This document shows, piece by piece, positions 19,372 to 28,952 of a stretch of 64,000 nucleotides of DNA; within the stretch, counting starts at the first letter, position 1; each line of letters opens with the position of its first letter. The notes under the pieces are model-generated. The model saw only the letters and a list, made by a program, of their open reading frames with translations. It searched no databases and was not told the origin of the DNA. A program made the position numbers and the translations under genes. This DNA comes from Bradyrhizobium icense (GTDB lineage: Bacteria > Pseudomonadota > Alphaproteobacteria > Rhizobiales > Xanthobacteraceae): NCBI RefSeq assembly GCF_001693385.1, contig NZ_CP016428.1, forward strand, positions 5,394,001 through 5,458,000, read 5' to 3'.

Positions 19372-20142
19372 TTACGACTTTCGAAGCCATGCATTTGGAG
19401 CACAAGTAACATTAATGCCAAACGCGTCGGTGTAATAAGTATCGATTAAGAATCCTGATTGCTCGATCAGCTGGAAACCATCGATAATCTCTCTATTCGC
19501 GAACACAGGATTATCTTCGATTACATAGTAATCTCCTGACACTAGAAAGTTGCTCAGGTAAGAAAACATCGAAAATATTTGCACGTGCGCGTCGTCGATC
19601 ACAAGCCAAGGATGAGGTAGCCTCATCAGCAAATTTTCATCCAAGTTGGAAGCGTCAGAAAGGTCAACTTGATGAAAGGTAAGCAGCGGATGCTTCGTTG
19701 CATTCTCATGGACACATTTGGTGTACAAATCAAAGGAGTGAACTTCACCGGAATTCTCGCAAAGCACCGACATATTATCAGCAAGCCAGAGTCCGCTACC
19801 ACCCTGATATGAACCGAGCTCTAGAATTGTCCTCGGCTGAAGCTCCCAAATGAGTCTTGGATACAGAGCCAGATCAAAAGGAGTCTTGAGAAGTATCAAC
19901 CCCCTATAAGTCTTCGCCAAGGCACCAACTTTTGTGGAGCGTTTGTCAGCACTCCATGGGTAGATAGATGACATCCATGCTCGATCGGATGGCTTTGCAA
20001 AGCGGTCAGAATGATCAGCATTCAGGACGTTGTTTATTCCGTCAAACATCGCCTGGTCAAGAAGTCCGCCGGGTCTCATTTGATCGGGGTAGTTCTTTTG
20101 GGCGGCATCCCAAAAGTCCTTGTATCCGGAAGCGAGTTTCAT
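19372..20142 (-). CDS. CmcI-like SAM-dependent methyltransferase (cephalosporin hydroxylase family)
   Basis: A 256-residue protein with a class I methyltransferase core: the SAM-binding motif ILELGSYQGGSGLWLAD (about 110-126), an acidic turn in EVHSFDLYTKC and a metal/active-site-type region PHPWLVIDDAHVQIF. This pattern and length fit the CmcI/rhamnosyl O-methyltransferase group, historically called cephalosporin hydroxylase. These enzymes O-methylate sugars or secondary metabolites. The gene is intact, clearly more AT-rich than the surrounding catabolic genes, and has no functional partner nearby. That suggests separate acquisition. The acceptor cannot be told from the sequence. Confidence 0.75.
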   Translation of the reverse strand: MKLASGYKDFWDAAQKNYPDQMRPGGLLDQAMFDGINNVLNADHSDRFAKPSDRAWMSSIYPWSADKRSTKVGALAKTYRGLILLKTPFDLALYPRLIWELQPRTILELGSYQGGSGLWLADNMSVLCENSGEVHSFDLYTKCVHENATKHPLLTFHQVDLSDASNLDENLLMRLPHPWLVIDDAHVQIFSMFSYLSNFLVSGDYYVIEDNPVFANREIIDGFQLIEQSGFLIDTYYTDAFGINVTCAPNAWLRKS

Positions 20143-21534
20143 AGGTCGATCTCCGTACTGCGTCTACCTGCTTATCCAAGCAACTGGCGTGCCACTCGCG
20201 GATGAGGTGCGCTCGCTTGTAAAAAGCGCAAGCTGCCAGCTGCATGCTGGAATGGGTGGCGCGCTTTGTCGGGTTCGAAACATCGGGGTCATTAATCAGA
20301 CATGGATGTTACAATAGGATTGGCAGCTTAAGACGATGCCGGTCACCTCTCATGCTGGTCTCGAACGCGAATGATGTGCTCTACGGCGATGTCACCATCG
20401 ACACGCTCGGCATTTGCCTAATCAGACTTTATAGAACTTGGCGCGCGCCGATTCCGTCGTGCTGGTGTTTGTCTACAAAAGGAGCGACGCAATCGTCGCC
20501 TCAAGCTCGGCCTTCTTAAACAGACTTCGAGTCCGCACGGCGGGAACACGACCAGAGCCGGTCCTAGCAGACCAGCGATTTCGGTCTAAGGACCAATAGG
20601 TAAAATTGTCCCAAGCAAGATTAATATCTAGCACGGTGCGCTCAAAACGTGGCAGCCATACCGCGCTTTCAGCGCAGCAAGTCGAGTCCGCAGGAGGATG
20701 CCGAGTATTTTGGATCGGAGGCTGCCAACGCGTCGTTCGCCAAACGCCGGCTGGTCATGAGCGAAAACGTCAGCGCGACCCAAGTGCATACAAAGATGGC
20801 GACTTCCGCCCGTACGGACTCTGGCGATGCCTTCACGGAGGGGTGCCGGGATGCTCGCGCAGATCATCCAGATCACGATTCACGATAAAGACCACAGGGA
20901 CAGGCATTGGATGCCGTGCGACTATCTGGGGATGTTGGACGAATGAGAGGTCAGTTTCGCGTATTCAGTGATTACGGACTTGATGGTCGCGGCCAGAAAA
21001 GTATATCTACGGGACACGATCAGAATGCCCATCTTCAACCGAAAACCGAACTGACGACATTTCTTGCTTAGCATTAGCTAGACAGCTTCCCTCGATTCCG
21101 CGCCCAAACTGGCCGCGATAACTGGGAAGTAAGTCACGCTGCCCCCAGAATTGCAGGCAGCCCGCTCCCTGCTGAAGACGCTGAGCCCCCAAGGCAGTCG
21201 TCTGGCTATCGGCACTCATCTCGGCAAGGCAGCCGAGCGGCGGCGCCGCATTGGCATAAACTTCACGACTTCGAAGCCATCGCGCAGCTCGAAAAGCTGC
21301 TCTATGCAACCCATATGGGGCACCAGAAACGGGTGTTTGACAACCCAACGGTCTACTGAAAAACTCTCTTTGCTATGGCATTGTAATTCCAAGAATTTGC
21401 CGCGAATCTTGGCGGATCGCATACGGGGCAAGTTCATATTTGGCCCGAGGCGCCGGTGCCGAAGGACCACCGCCTCGCGACGTGCGGGAACCGGTGCGTG
21501 ACGTTCTTCGAGAGCTGAACCGCACACTTCGCCG
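20143..21534. other. Gene-poor stretch upstream of the CmcI-like gene
   Basis: About 1.4 kb without a recognisable gene. Short overlapping open frames occur on both strands (for example plus-strand 20606-20971 and 21151-21501), but they have mixed codon use and no motif. The part after 21100 probably includes flanking debris of the transposase remnant that follows. Confidence 0.4.
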
Positions 21535-22199
21535 GCTTTGGACGTCAGTTGATCCCTCTGAACAGTTGCTGAGTGCGCTGCTGCCGCAAGTCTTCTACGC
21601 GATTCGTTCGGAACGGCAGTTGATGGGAGCAGTTGGACTATAATCTGCAGTACTTGTGGGCTTGCACCTGACGATCCTGTCTGGGCCCCGACGACGGAAG
21701 AACCGCGCCAGGCTGGAGAAAGGCAAGGTGTTCGCCAAGTTCATGGCGAAGCTTCTGACCATCCCGAGGTGAAGCTGCTGCTGTCGGATGAGCATTTTCC
21801 GGTGGACGAAACGCTGATCAAGGCTAGGGACTTCGCACAAGAGCTTCCGGCCGAAGGATGGATCGGGTGACGGGGACGATGGCGCGAATTTCCGAGGATA
21901 ACAGCGCAAGAACGAGCCTCATGCCAGCGTGACCGATCCCGACAGCCGGCATATCGAAAGTCCGCCGGACGGGAGGCGAAGCTCTGCTACATGAGACACG
22001 CCACGTTGGAGAACCAGAATGGTCGGGCGGTGGAGGATGGACGGATCACGCATGCCACGGAACGGCGGAGCAGCGCGCGCCGGAAGACATGCTCAAGGCC
22101 GAGGGGAAAAGCGGGCGCCGCATTACGGCTGGCGAAGACAAGCCCTATTGCCGCCAAGCTGCGCGCGCTGAACGTCGCACCCCACGTGACCCACCAACG
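21535..22199 (+). mobile_element. IS1182/IS5-like DDE transposase remnant
   Basis: Plus-strand frames read LLSALLPQVFYAIRSERQLM, then HPEVKLLLSDEHFPVDETLI, EAKLCYMRHATLENQNGRAV, THATERRSSAR and AKTSPIAAKLRALNVAPHVT. Together they follow the middle of a widespread rhizobial DDE transposase. There are many frameshifts, and the aspartate of the catalytic VDG motif is followed by Glu (VDET). The C-terminal region is missing. Confidence 0.65.
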
Positions 22200-22535
22200 G
22201 CGGGCTTGAACACCATCTTGATTTTCGTGCCGATCGACGGCGTGGCCGGATCGGTATCTGTCGCGTTACTCAGCATGAACGGCTCGTCGTTGAGCACTGC
22301 ACATGCGAGCACGTAGGACTCCTTCCCCCATCTGGTTCACAGAAAACGAGTAAATCTCGCCCTCGCTGGGAGACTCCTGATATTGAGAGCCGTCGAGAAT
22401 GCTGGCAGATACCCCGGATACATGTATTCTATGACACTGCCGGCATTGAGGCAGCACGAAGCGGCCGGCAGCAGCTGCCTCCCAAAATAGCTTGGTCTCT
22501 GGACTGTGCGCGATAAAATCAATGCCAATCGTCAT
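22200..22535 (-). pseudogene. DUF35 (Zn-ribbon/OB-fold) acyl-CoA-associated protein, pseudogene
   Basis: Starts at ATG 22535 (MTIGIDFIAHSPETKLFWEA) with the rubredoxin-like zinc site LPQCRQCHRIH and the OB-fold start GEIYSFSVNQ. A frameshift near 22325 shifts the remainder (YVLACAVLNDEPFMLSNATD) to another frame. DUF35 proteins partner SCP2-type thiolases; here the ATG overlaps the stop of the upstream thiolase remnant (TAATG), confirming a former operon. The second cysteine pair of the ribbon is not evident. Confidence 0.7.
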
Positions 22536-22970
22536 TACTCCCGTTCTAGTACGAGGGTGGCGCTGCTGTGGCGAGTATCCATCAACCATGCAGTCCCGTG
22601 GGCGATCGGCAGCGCCCAATCCTTTGAACGGCTGGATGGGCCTCGCCTCGCAGCTGGCGGACGGCCTCGATCACCTTAGCGCTTCCATCCCGCAGCGCCG
22701 GATGGTTGCTGCGCAGGCCGCCGATCGGGATTGAAGTGCAAGGGGCCGACGCTGGAGATCACGTTACCATCTGCAACAAGACGCCCGCCTGCCCCTTTTC
22801 GCAGAACCCAAGATCCTCCAACGCAATGAGGACGGTTATCGTGAAGCTGTTGTAAATAGGGGCGCAGCAAATATCGTATCGGTTGACACCAGCTTCGGCG
22901 AAAGCGGTGGTGGCCGACTGCCTGGCCGCCGAAGAAGCGCGCGAAGGCGCTGTTCAGCGCCAAATTAGCC
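22535..22970 (-). pseudogene. SCP2-type thiolase C-terminal remnant
   Basis: Frames reconstruct FAEAGVNRYDICCAPIYNSF, TITVLIALEDLGFCEKG, NVISSVGPLHFNPD, RSNHPALRDGSAKVIEAVRQ, LRGEAHPAVQ and a tail equivalent to MDTRHSSATLVLERE with stop at 22535-22537. This is the C-terminal half of an acetyl-CoA acetyltransferase-like thiolase of the type that works with DUF35 proteins. At least three frameshifts and loss of the N-terminal half make it inactive. Confidence 0.7.
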
Positions 22971-23339
22971 GTCGACGTCGTTTCAGTCAGTCCTGCGCGG
23001 GCGAGTGCGCCGGCGGCGCTTTCCGCGGGCCGTTTGCTAGGGGAACCTGAGTTCGCACATTGGCCATCACCTAGGCCGGAAGCGGGCGGCGACGTAAAAG
23101 GGTTTATCCAAGCTAGGCCCTTCCTGTCCAGTATCAGACCGCTCTGGGCAGAATCGTTGCTGTTCGCGGTGGCACAGCACGTGAGGACGCTACCACGATC
23201 TTGATCCACACCAGCCGAACTTGCAAAGTTGCGTCCTGTCTCTGGCGTATTTGCGGCCCCGTCTCAAATCCTTCGGGTCTATTTTAGATTGAGACGTCGC
23301 CGACGTACTCACCGCAGTATACGTGAAGATCAGCGTCCC
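22971..23339. other. Spacer between thiolase and TesB remnants
   Basis: About 370 bases with no recognisable coding motif on either strand. It may be decayed thiolase N-terminal sequence, but I could not align it to a family. Confidence 0.3.
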
Positions 23340-23975
23340 TCGCGGATCGAGCCTGCTTAGGCAACAGACGCCAACAGTGTGACATCGCGCTTGAAAATCA
23401 GAGCGCGCGTGAGGCCGCGTCCGCCTTGCGCACTCGGCGAGTCTTTGGTGTAAAGCAGCCAGTCGTCGGCCCGGAACGGACGGTGAAACCACATGGCGTG
23501 GTCGAGGCGTGCCGCAGCATTCGCCTGTCGAACAGCGTTCGGCCATAGCGCGCCATTACCGCGTCGAACAGCGATAGGCGAGCGCGCACAGATGCAGCGC
23601 CGGATCGTTGTGGAGCTTCGCCGCGGGCTTCATCTAGGGATGAATGCGAGCGTCATCCACCGGGTGCAATTCGACCGCACGATCGTTTAATTCAATCGGA
23701 CAATCGGGTTCATACCAGCGGCGAAAGCGTTCCGCATGCTGGCAACATCGGCGATTGGGTAACTCGCCGGCGGTCAGCTTTTCCGGCGGCGGCACCTTGG
23801 GCATCCTTTCCTGGTGGACGAACGCGCCCTGCTCGTAGGCGTGAAATGACGCCAGCATGGAGAAGATCGCGTTGCCATGCTGAATCGCGGTGACGCGCCG
23901 GGTCAAATAGCCTGCCGTCGCGCAGGCTTCAACCTTACACATGAGCTCGTGATCCCTGCAGGGCTTCTTGAGCAC
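23340..23975 (-). pseudogene. tesB: Acyl-CoA thioesterase II (TesB) pseudogene
   Basis: Frames on the minus strand read LTRRVTAIQHGNAIFSMLAS, RMPKVPPPEKLTAGE, YEPDCPIELNDRAVELHPVD, ARYGRTLFDR, TPCGFTVRSG and SRLDPRGTLIF. These follow the double hot-dog TesB fold, which hydrolyses medium- and long-chain acyl-CoA. The conserved N-terminal part of the first hot dog is missing, and several frameshifts are present. Confidence 0.65.
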
Positions 23976-24087
23976 GCCAGCGTCTGGGTTGCGGCCTGGC
24001 CATGTTGCTGAAGCTCAGCCTGCGTTGGTCCGGATAGCGGCAGTGCTCCGGTGAGCACTGCCGCTATGACGATGGCGCGCACGTATT
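23965..24087 (-). other. Signal-peptide-like gene start fused onto the TesB remnant
   Basis: AGGAGG followed five bases later by GTG 24087 opens VRAIVIAAVLTGALPLSGPT, a plausible signal peptide (hydrophobic core, then small residues). The frame soon loses its identity at the TesB fragment. It looks like the first 40 codons of an exported protein left after a deletion. Confidence 0.35.
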
Positions 24088-24089
24088 CC

Positions 24090-24260
24090 TCCTGAAGTCT
24101 CCCGAGCCTGGCGAGCGTGCTGGTTTGCGGGGCTGGCTTGCGGCGATCGTCACGTGTCGGCGAGTTCGCGCTCAGCGCAGCCGAATCCTTGCCAGCGCGC
24201 TCCGGACGGGGCAGCTCCGCGTGCAATCGCGCCAGCTCCAGCAGGCGCTCAAGTTGGCCT
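24090..24260 (-). repeat. Copy of the 3' end of the carnitine dehydrogenase/thioesterase gene
   Basis: This stretch resembles 1620-1800. Its translation contains LHAELPRPERAGKDSAA, compared with LHAELPRPGRAGASIGLR at the end of the fusion protein, and the downstream bases are also similar. It is joined directly to the acyl-CoA dehydrogenase remnant. It therefore marks a recombination scar and a lost third copy of the carnitine module. Confidence 0.55.
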
Positions 24261-24965
24261 TGGTGCGCAGCCAGGCGCGCGGCCGCGCGCCGCCCCTAGA
24301 GCGCTCGCTCTCCCATTCCAGCGCTTCGATACCGCCGGCGGACATCAGGATTTCGTAACGCGCTTGCTGAGTTCGGTGCCGTAATATTTCATCGCTGATG
24401 AAGGACGGGTGTTCCTGGCCGGCCTTGGCGAGATCGTCCATCCGCTCAGCCGCCGCCGCCAGCGCGGCCTCGTCGATCTCGAACGACGCGATCTATCCAC
24501 GCAGAATTGCATCGTCCAGCCTCCCCTGATCGTCGGTGCCAAGCGAGTCGGCAGCGACCTTGCCGAGTGGGCGACTGATACCTCTCTCACCGACAGCTGA
24601 ATTCATCGCGCGCTCATGCTGCAACACATATTTCGCGATATCCCAGCCGCGGTTGATTTGGCCTACCAGATGCGATTTCGACACGCGGACATTGTCGAAG
24701 AACGTCTCGCAGAAAGGGGATTCACCGGAGATCAGCAGGATCGGCCTGGTCGACACGCCCTCCGATACCATGTCGAACAGGATGAAGCTGATGCCCTCAT
24801 GCGCATGCGCTCGAACCAGACGCGCTGCGCCTCCGAGGAGAATTTTTTGTTGCGCCCGCCCCAGAACATGTCCTCTTCCGAGGTCACGGGCATGCACATT
24901 TCCGGCGGACAATTGGCCTCCAGCCAAGCCCGGATGTCTTTGCGAAATTTTTCGAGATCCGCCAT
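24261..24965 (-). pseudogene. Acyl-CoA dehydrogenase pseudogene with internal deletion
   Basis: Starts at ATG 24965 (MADLEKFRKDIRAWLEANCP) and reads to RVWFERMRMR. It then jumps to GISFILFDMVSEGVSTRPI, FCETFFDNVRVSKSHLVGQ, NRGWDIAKYVLQHERAMNS and EILMSAGGIEALEWESERS, ending RAWLRTKAN. Acyl-CoA dehydrogenases are about 390 residues; the FAD-contacting middle (roughly 100-150 residues) is deleted and several frameshifts are present. Confidence 0.75.
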
Positions 24966-25011
24966 CGGCGTTTCCAGTGTCAACATTGTTGCAGTGGCAG
25001 GACTATCTAGC

Positions 25012-25290
25012 TCAGGTCTTGGGGACAACCCGCTCCAGGTCCGCCGGAAAGAAGACCGAAGCCGCTTGCGCTGCCACGTCTTGCGCCGTGTAAATCCCTT
25101 TGGGACGGAAGCCCTCGGTCATCAGCATCTTGAACTCTGCGATCTCTTGCCCCGATATGGCGAGGACCTTGCCCGAATGGTCCGCGGTTAAGTCGGAAGC
25201 CATGAAGAGTACGCCAGCGTGCCCTCGGCGCGCGGACGCGAGTGGTGGGGAGGCGCGGGATGATTCGGAGCGGCCCTCCCAGCCCCCCAA
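25012..25290 (-). pseudogene. Short-chain dehydrogenase C-terminal remnant
   Basis: The frame reads VLFMASDLTADHSGKVLAIS, GQEIAEFKMLMTEGFRPKG and AASVFFPADLERVVPKT with stop at 25012. This is the C-terminal end of an SDR oxidoreductase (the region ending ...ITGQvi...). The NAD-binding and catalytic parts are absent. It sits just upstream of the acyl-CoA dehydrogenase remnant, so both may have belonged to one operon. Confidence 0.55.
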
Positions 25291-25419
25291 CGATGTGAAG
25301 CTGACCCCGTTCGGCAAGCCGGCGATTTGGAAGGCCATCATCGCCATGGATTACTCAGTTCGTCCATAGGAGGCGGCGAGGAGAACGGAAGCCTCCCCCG
25401 CCGTTTCTTTTCTTGGGTG

Positions 25420-26482
25420 TTACTTCGCGAGCCAGGCGGTAAAGCGCTGACGCAACTCATCACCCTTCTCAGCCCAAAAGGCTGGGTCGATCAGCAGAGC
25501 ATTGCCCGTATGGTAGGGCGCAGTTGGAAGGTGAGGCAGGGCCACTGGATTGACGAATGCGATCGCGTCCTTGTTGACGGGCCCGTAGGGGATATAGCGA
25601 CTCACGTCGGCCTGCGCCGCCGGCGAGGCGGCGAAGGCGATGAACTTGTAGGCATCGTCCCGCCGCGGACCGCCCTTGGGAACCGTCCAGAGACTCATGG
25701 TTAGCTCCGCGGCGTCCCACATGATCTCGAAATGCTTGCCGGCGTTCTTAATCGCGTCATAGATCCGGCCGTTCGGGGCCGCGGTCATGACGACCTGACC
25801 GTCGGCGAGAAGCTGCGGCGCGTGGGCGAGGGATTGAAGCCAGACGATGTCCTTCTTGATCATGTCGAGCTTCTTGAAGGCGCGATCGACTCCCGCGCGC
25901 GTGCCGAGAACCTTGTAGACGTCTTTGATGCCACGCCGTCCGCGATTAGCGCCCACTCGAGATTGCCCCAGGGGTCCTTATATAGTCCGCGCTTGCCGGG
26001 GAATTTCTGCATGTCGAACAGATCGACGATCGCCTTCGGGCCGTTCGGCAGCGTGCCCTTGTCATAGGCTATGATCATGGCGGAGATTTGATTCGGCACT
26101 CCGCAGTCATTTTTGTCGCCATCCATAAACTTGGCTCGGTCGAGCCCCAGCTTATTCCAGTCGATCGTCATGATCCCCTCGGCGCACATTTGCATGGCCG
26201 CCCCCGCGCCGGTGTCGACCACGTCCCAGCTCACCGTCTTGGATTGAACCATGGCGCGGATCTTCGCGACCTCGCTATTGTATTCGTCCTCGGTGATCTT
26301 GACGCCGGCCTGTTTGGCGTAAGGCTCGAAATAGGCCTCGCGCAGGGCCGCCTGGTACGCCCGCCAAAGGAGGTGATCGTGAGCTGATCGCCCGCGAACG
26401 CAGGCTTTAAAGTCATTGACGCGCTCACGGCTAGACCTGTTATGACCAGGGTGCCGGCCATTGCAAACAATATCCTCGTCAT
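25420..26482 (-). pseudogene. PotD-like ABC substrate-binding protein, pseudogene
   Basis: The frame from ATG 26482 gives a signal peptide (LFAMAGTLVITGLAVSASMT, then KPAFAGDQ) and TITSFGG. After a frameshift come VKITEDEYNSEVAKIRAMVQ, TIDWNKLGLDRAKFMDGDKN and FPGKRGLYKDPWGNLEWALI. After another frameshift it reads GKHFEIMWDAAELTMSLW and ends RQRFTAWLAK at 25420. It is a diverged paralogue of the intact binding proteins at 37.9, 57.0 and 58.3 kb, with at least three frameshifts. The stretch at 25360-25410 resembles the permease/binding-protein junction of those operons. Confidence 0.85.
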
Positions 26483-26557
26483 CTTCCTCCTCTTTGGTCG
26501 ACCGACAGACAAGTTTCTTTTTTACGAACAATGCCTATCAGGCTCATAGAGCCGATT

Positions 26558-26605
26558 TTCACTAATGTGGTCACTCGAATAGCTGAAATTCTGCGATCGA
26601 TCGGG
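26558..26605 (+). other. Recurring upstream motif, copy 1
   Basis: Plus-strand translation FTNVVTRIAEILRSIG. Related sequences occur at 40352, 47602 and 60816, each upstream of a transporter or BKACE gene start on the minus strand. Differences among copies fall mostly at third codon positions, suggesting the 5' end of a lost divergent gene. The alternative is a conserved operator. Confidence 0.4.
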
Positions 26606-27527
26606 CAAATCCGGAGCTTTAGGAGGCCCGCGTTGTCAAGAGAAGCTTGCGGCTTCGGCGGCGATCGTCGCACGGATGGCACTGGTTTCGTAACGAGGTT
26701 AGCGACGAGGCGCTCGAAGCGGCCAGCGGCCGGCCGCCGTCCGGCATGGTCATGTGGTTAATGTTGCCGGCCGACAGCATGATCAGGCGCGGCCGCCCCC
26801 GGGCGTCTGTTGGGCCGTGGAGCTTGCTATAGTCCGTCCGCCGCACGATGTGCCGATGGCTAGCGCGAAAGCTCTTCGTTTTAGCCAGCCGCCGAGCGGT
26901 GCGCCTTGATGTGGGCGTCGACGACGGCCGTTCCTACACTGCGCTGTCCCCGCAAAGGCCGCGAAGATGCATAGCGAGATGCCGTGCCGGCTCCGGCGAT
27001 CGAAGCGGTTTTAGATCGCGTGTACGGAGCGTACTCGGGTGGGCAGTTACCCCGGCGAGCACCGCTCCTGAGCATATGCACGATACCTAAGTTCGCGCGC
27101 TGGTCAGCGCCCCCGATGAGCGCTTCGCGACCGCGCGGTGGCAAGGATTCGATCTAGGCCCAGCCGCATTAAGCGCTGCTTCATCTAAAGCCTACGTCTC
27201 CAACGAAAACTTGGATCAGCAATTCAGCACAATGCCTATCCTATGGATCACTCAGAAAAACGAACCCGACAGCATGTAGACTGACGGATATAAGGGCTTG
27301 GAGCTGTAGATGACGAAGCTAACGTCGAACCGACTTCATGGCCCGCACACTCTGTCCTTAGTGGCGTACTCGTATCGGCCACAAGCTAGGCTTCTACGAG
27401 GAGCCGCTCAATTAGTGCCTCAAAAGCATTTTCGGAAGGACGTTCGACCACGGCACTTGCCACCGCTGAACGCCTGATTTTTTCCGTGAGCTGAGATCCA
27501 TCGAAGCTTTCATTTGTCTCTGGCGAC
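26606..27527. other. Gene-poor stretch
   Basis: About 900 bases with no recognisable gene. A minus-strand piece near 26690-26800 reads RLIMLSAGNINHMTMPDGG and has coding-like composition, but I cannot place it in a family. The 27150-27400 part is AT-richer and without motifs. Confidence 0.35.
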
Positions 27528-28715
27528 TTATTGCAGCACCTCGAACAGGCCAGCCGCGCCCATGCCGTGCCCAATGCACATGGTGACAACGGCGTATTTC
27601 GTCTTGCGGCGGCGGCCCTCAATCAGGGCGTGACCAGTCAGCCGCGCGCCCGACATGCCGTAGGGATGGCCGACCGCAATCGCGCCACCATTGACGTTGA
27701 TTTTTTCAGGATCGATGCCGAGCTTATCGCGGCAATAGATCACCTGCACGGCGAAGGCTTCATTGAGCTCCCAGAGGTCGATGTCATCGACCTTCAGGCC
27801 ATGACGCTTGAGAAGTCGCGGCACCGCAAAGACCGGGCCAATGCCCATCTCGTCCGGCTCGCAGCCATGTACCACGAAGCCACGAAAAATCCCGAGAGGA
27901 TGGAGGCCACGCTTCGCCGCCTCCTTGTCGCTCATGATCACGGAAGCGGAAGCGCCGTCAGATAGTTGGCTCGCATTGCCGGCAGTAATCGTAAAACCTT
28001 CGCCCCGCACGGGCTTGAGACTAGCGAGGCCTTCGGCCGTCGTCTCGGGACGCGGCCCCTCGTCCTGGGACAGCGTCACTTCCTTTAAGGAGACTGCGCC
28101 GGTCGCCTTGTCGGTTACCGCCATCTTGGTGGTGATTGGCGCGAGTTCGTCCTTAAACTTGCCGCCCTGCTGCGCGGAGGCGACGCGGCGCTGGCTCTCG
28201 AGCGAATATTCGTCCTGACGCTCGCGCGAGATGCTGTAACGCTTTGCTACTACCTCAGCAGTGTCGATCATGGGCATGTAGACCTCGCCCTTCATCTCCA
28301 CGAGCGCCGGATCCTGTGCGTGGAAGGTGTTCATCTTATCGTTCTGGACGAGGCTAATTGACTCGCCGCCGCCACCAACCGCGATCTGAACGCCGTCGAA
28401 AAGCACCGAGCGCGCCGCAAGCGCGATTGCTTGCAGGCCCGAGGCGCACTGCCGGTCAATGGTGGTCCCACCGACGGTCACAGGGAACCCCGCGCGGAGC
28501 AGCGCCTTGCGCGCAATATTGCCGCCTGTCGCGCCTTCTTGCATGGCCACGCCCATGACGATATCCTCAACCTCCTTAGGATCGACATTGGCTCGTTTTA
28601 CCACCTCAGAGATGGCGTGGCCCAGCAGGGTGGCGCCCTCAGTGACGTTGAGCGCGCCGCGATAGGCCCTGCCGATCGGCGTGCGTGCGGTGGAAACGAT
28701 GACGGCATCGTTCAT
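27528..28715 (-). CDS. Acetyl-CoA acetyltransferase (thiolase)
   Basis: A 395-residue thiolase with the usual catalytic set: the nucleophile Cys90 in [11 protein letters not shown], His350 in [14 protein letters not shown] and Cys380 in [13 protein letters not shown]. It condenses or cleaves acetoacetyl-CoA or 3-ketoacyl-CoA. The length is normal and no damage is seen. GGAG seven to eight bases before ATG 28715 supports the start. It follows the CoA-transferase and hydratase genes in the same direction, separated by about 240 bases. It would remove acetoacetyl-CoA arising from BKACE chemistry or complete a beta-oxidation-like cycle with the FadJ-type enzyme at 32-34 kb. Confidence 0.93.
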   Translation of the reverse strand: MNDAVIVSTARTPIGRAYRGALNVTEGATLLGHAISEVVKRANVDPKEVEDIVMGVAMQEGATGGNIARKALLRAGFPVTVGGTTIDRQCASGLQAIALAARSVLFDGVQIAVGGGGESISLVQNDKMNTFHAQDPALVEMKGEVYMPMIDTAEVVAKRYSISRERQDEYSLESQRRVASAQQGGKFKDELAPITTKMAVTDKATGAVSLKEVTLSQDEGPRPETTAEGLASLKPVRGEGFTITAGNASQLSDGASASVIMSDKEAAKRGLHPLGIFRGFVVHGCEPDEMGIGPVFAVPRLLKRHGLKVDDIDLWELNEAFAVQVIYCRDKLGIDPEKINVNGGAIAVGHPYGMSGARLTGHALIEGRRRKTKYAVVTMCIGHGMGAAGLFEVLQ

Positions 28716-28952
28716 AAGCGATCTCCAGTAGCGTTAGTTGGTGTAAGCTGCGTGCGCAATTCGCAGCGTGAGAGGAAAGTCCTTCTGCGACCCCTTCGCC
28801 GTGGCTACATCGTGGGGCTTGCCGAACATGAGCAGCGATCTTGCTCAACAACAGCGCCTGATCTCAGCCGCAGATCCGAATGTGGTTTGGCTCAGTCTCA
28901 TTGACCAGATTGTTGTCAGATGTCAGTTTCGTACAAATTGTCGCAAGTTGGG
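28716..28952. other. Intergenic region upstream of thiolase
   Basis: About 240 bases without a gene. It may hold a thiolase promoter, but no clear -35/-10 pair or terminator hairpin was identified. Confidence 0.3.

Noticed and set aside
20255..20300. T-loop-like GGGTTCGAAAC suggesting a tRNA end
   Set aside because: The flanking bases do not form a T-stem or acceptor stem, and no anticodon arm fits.
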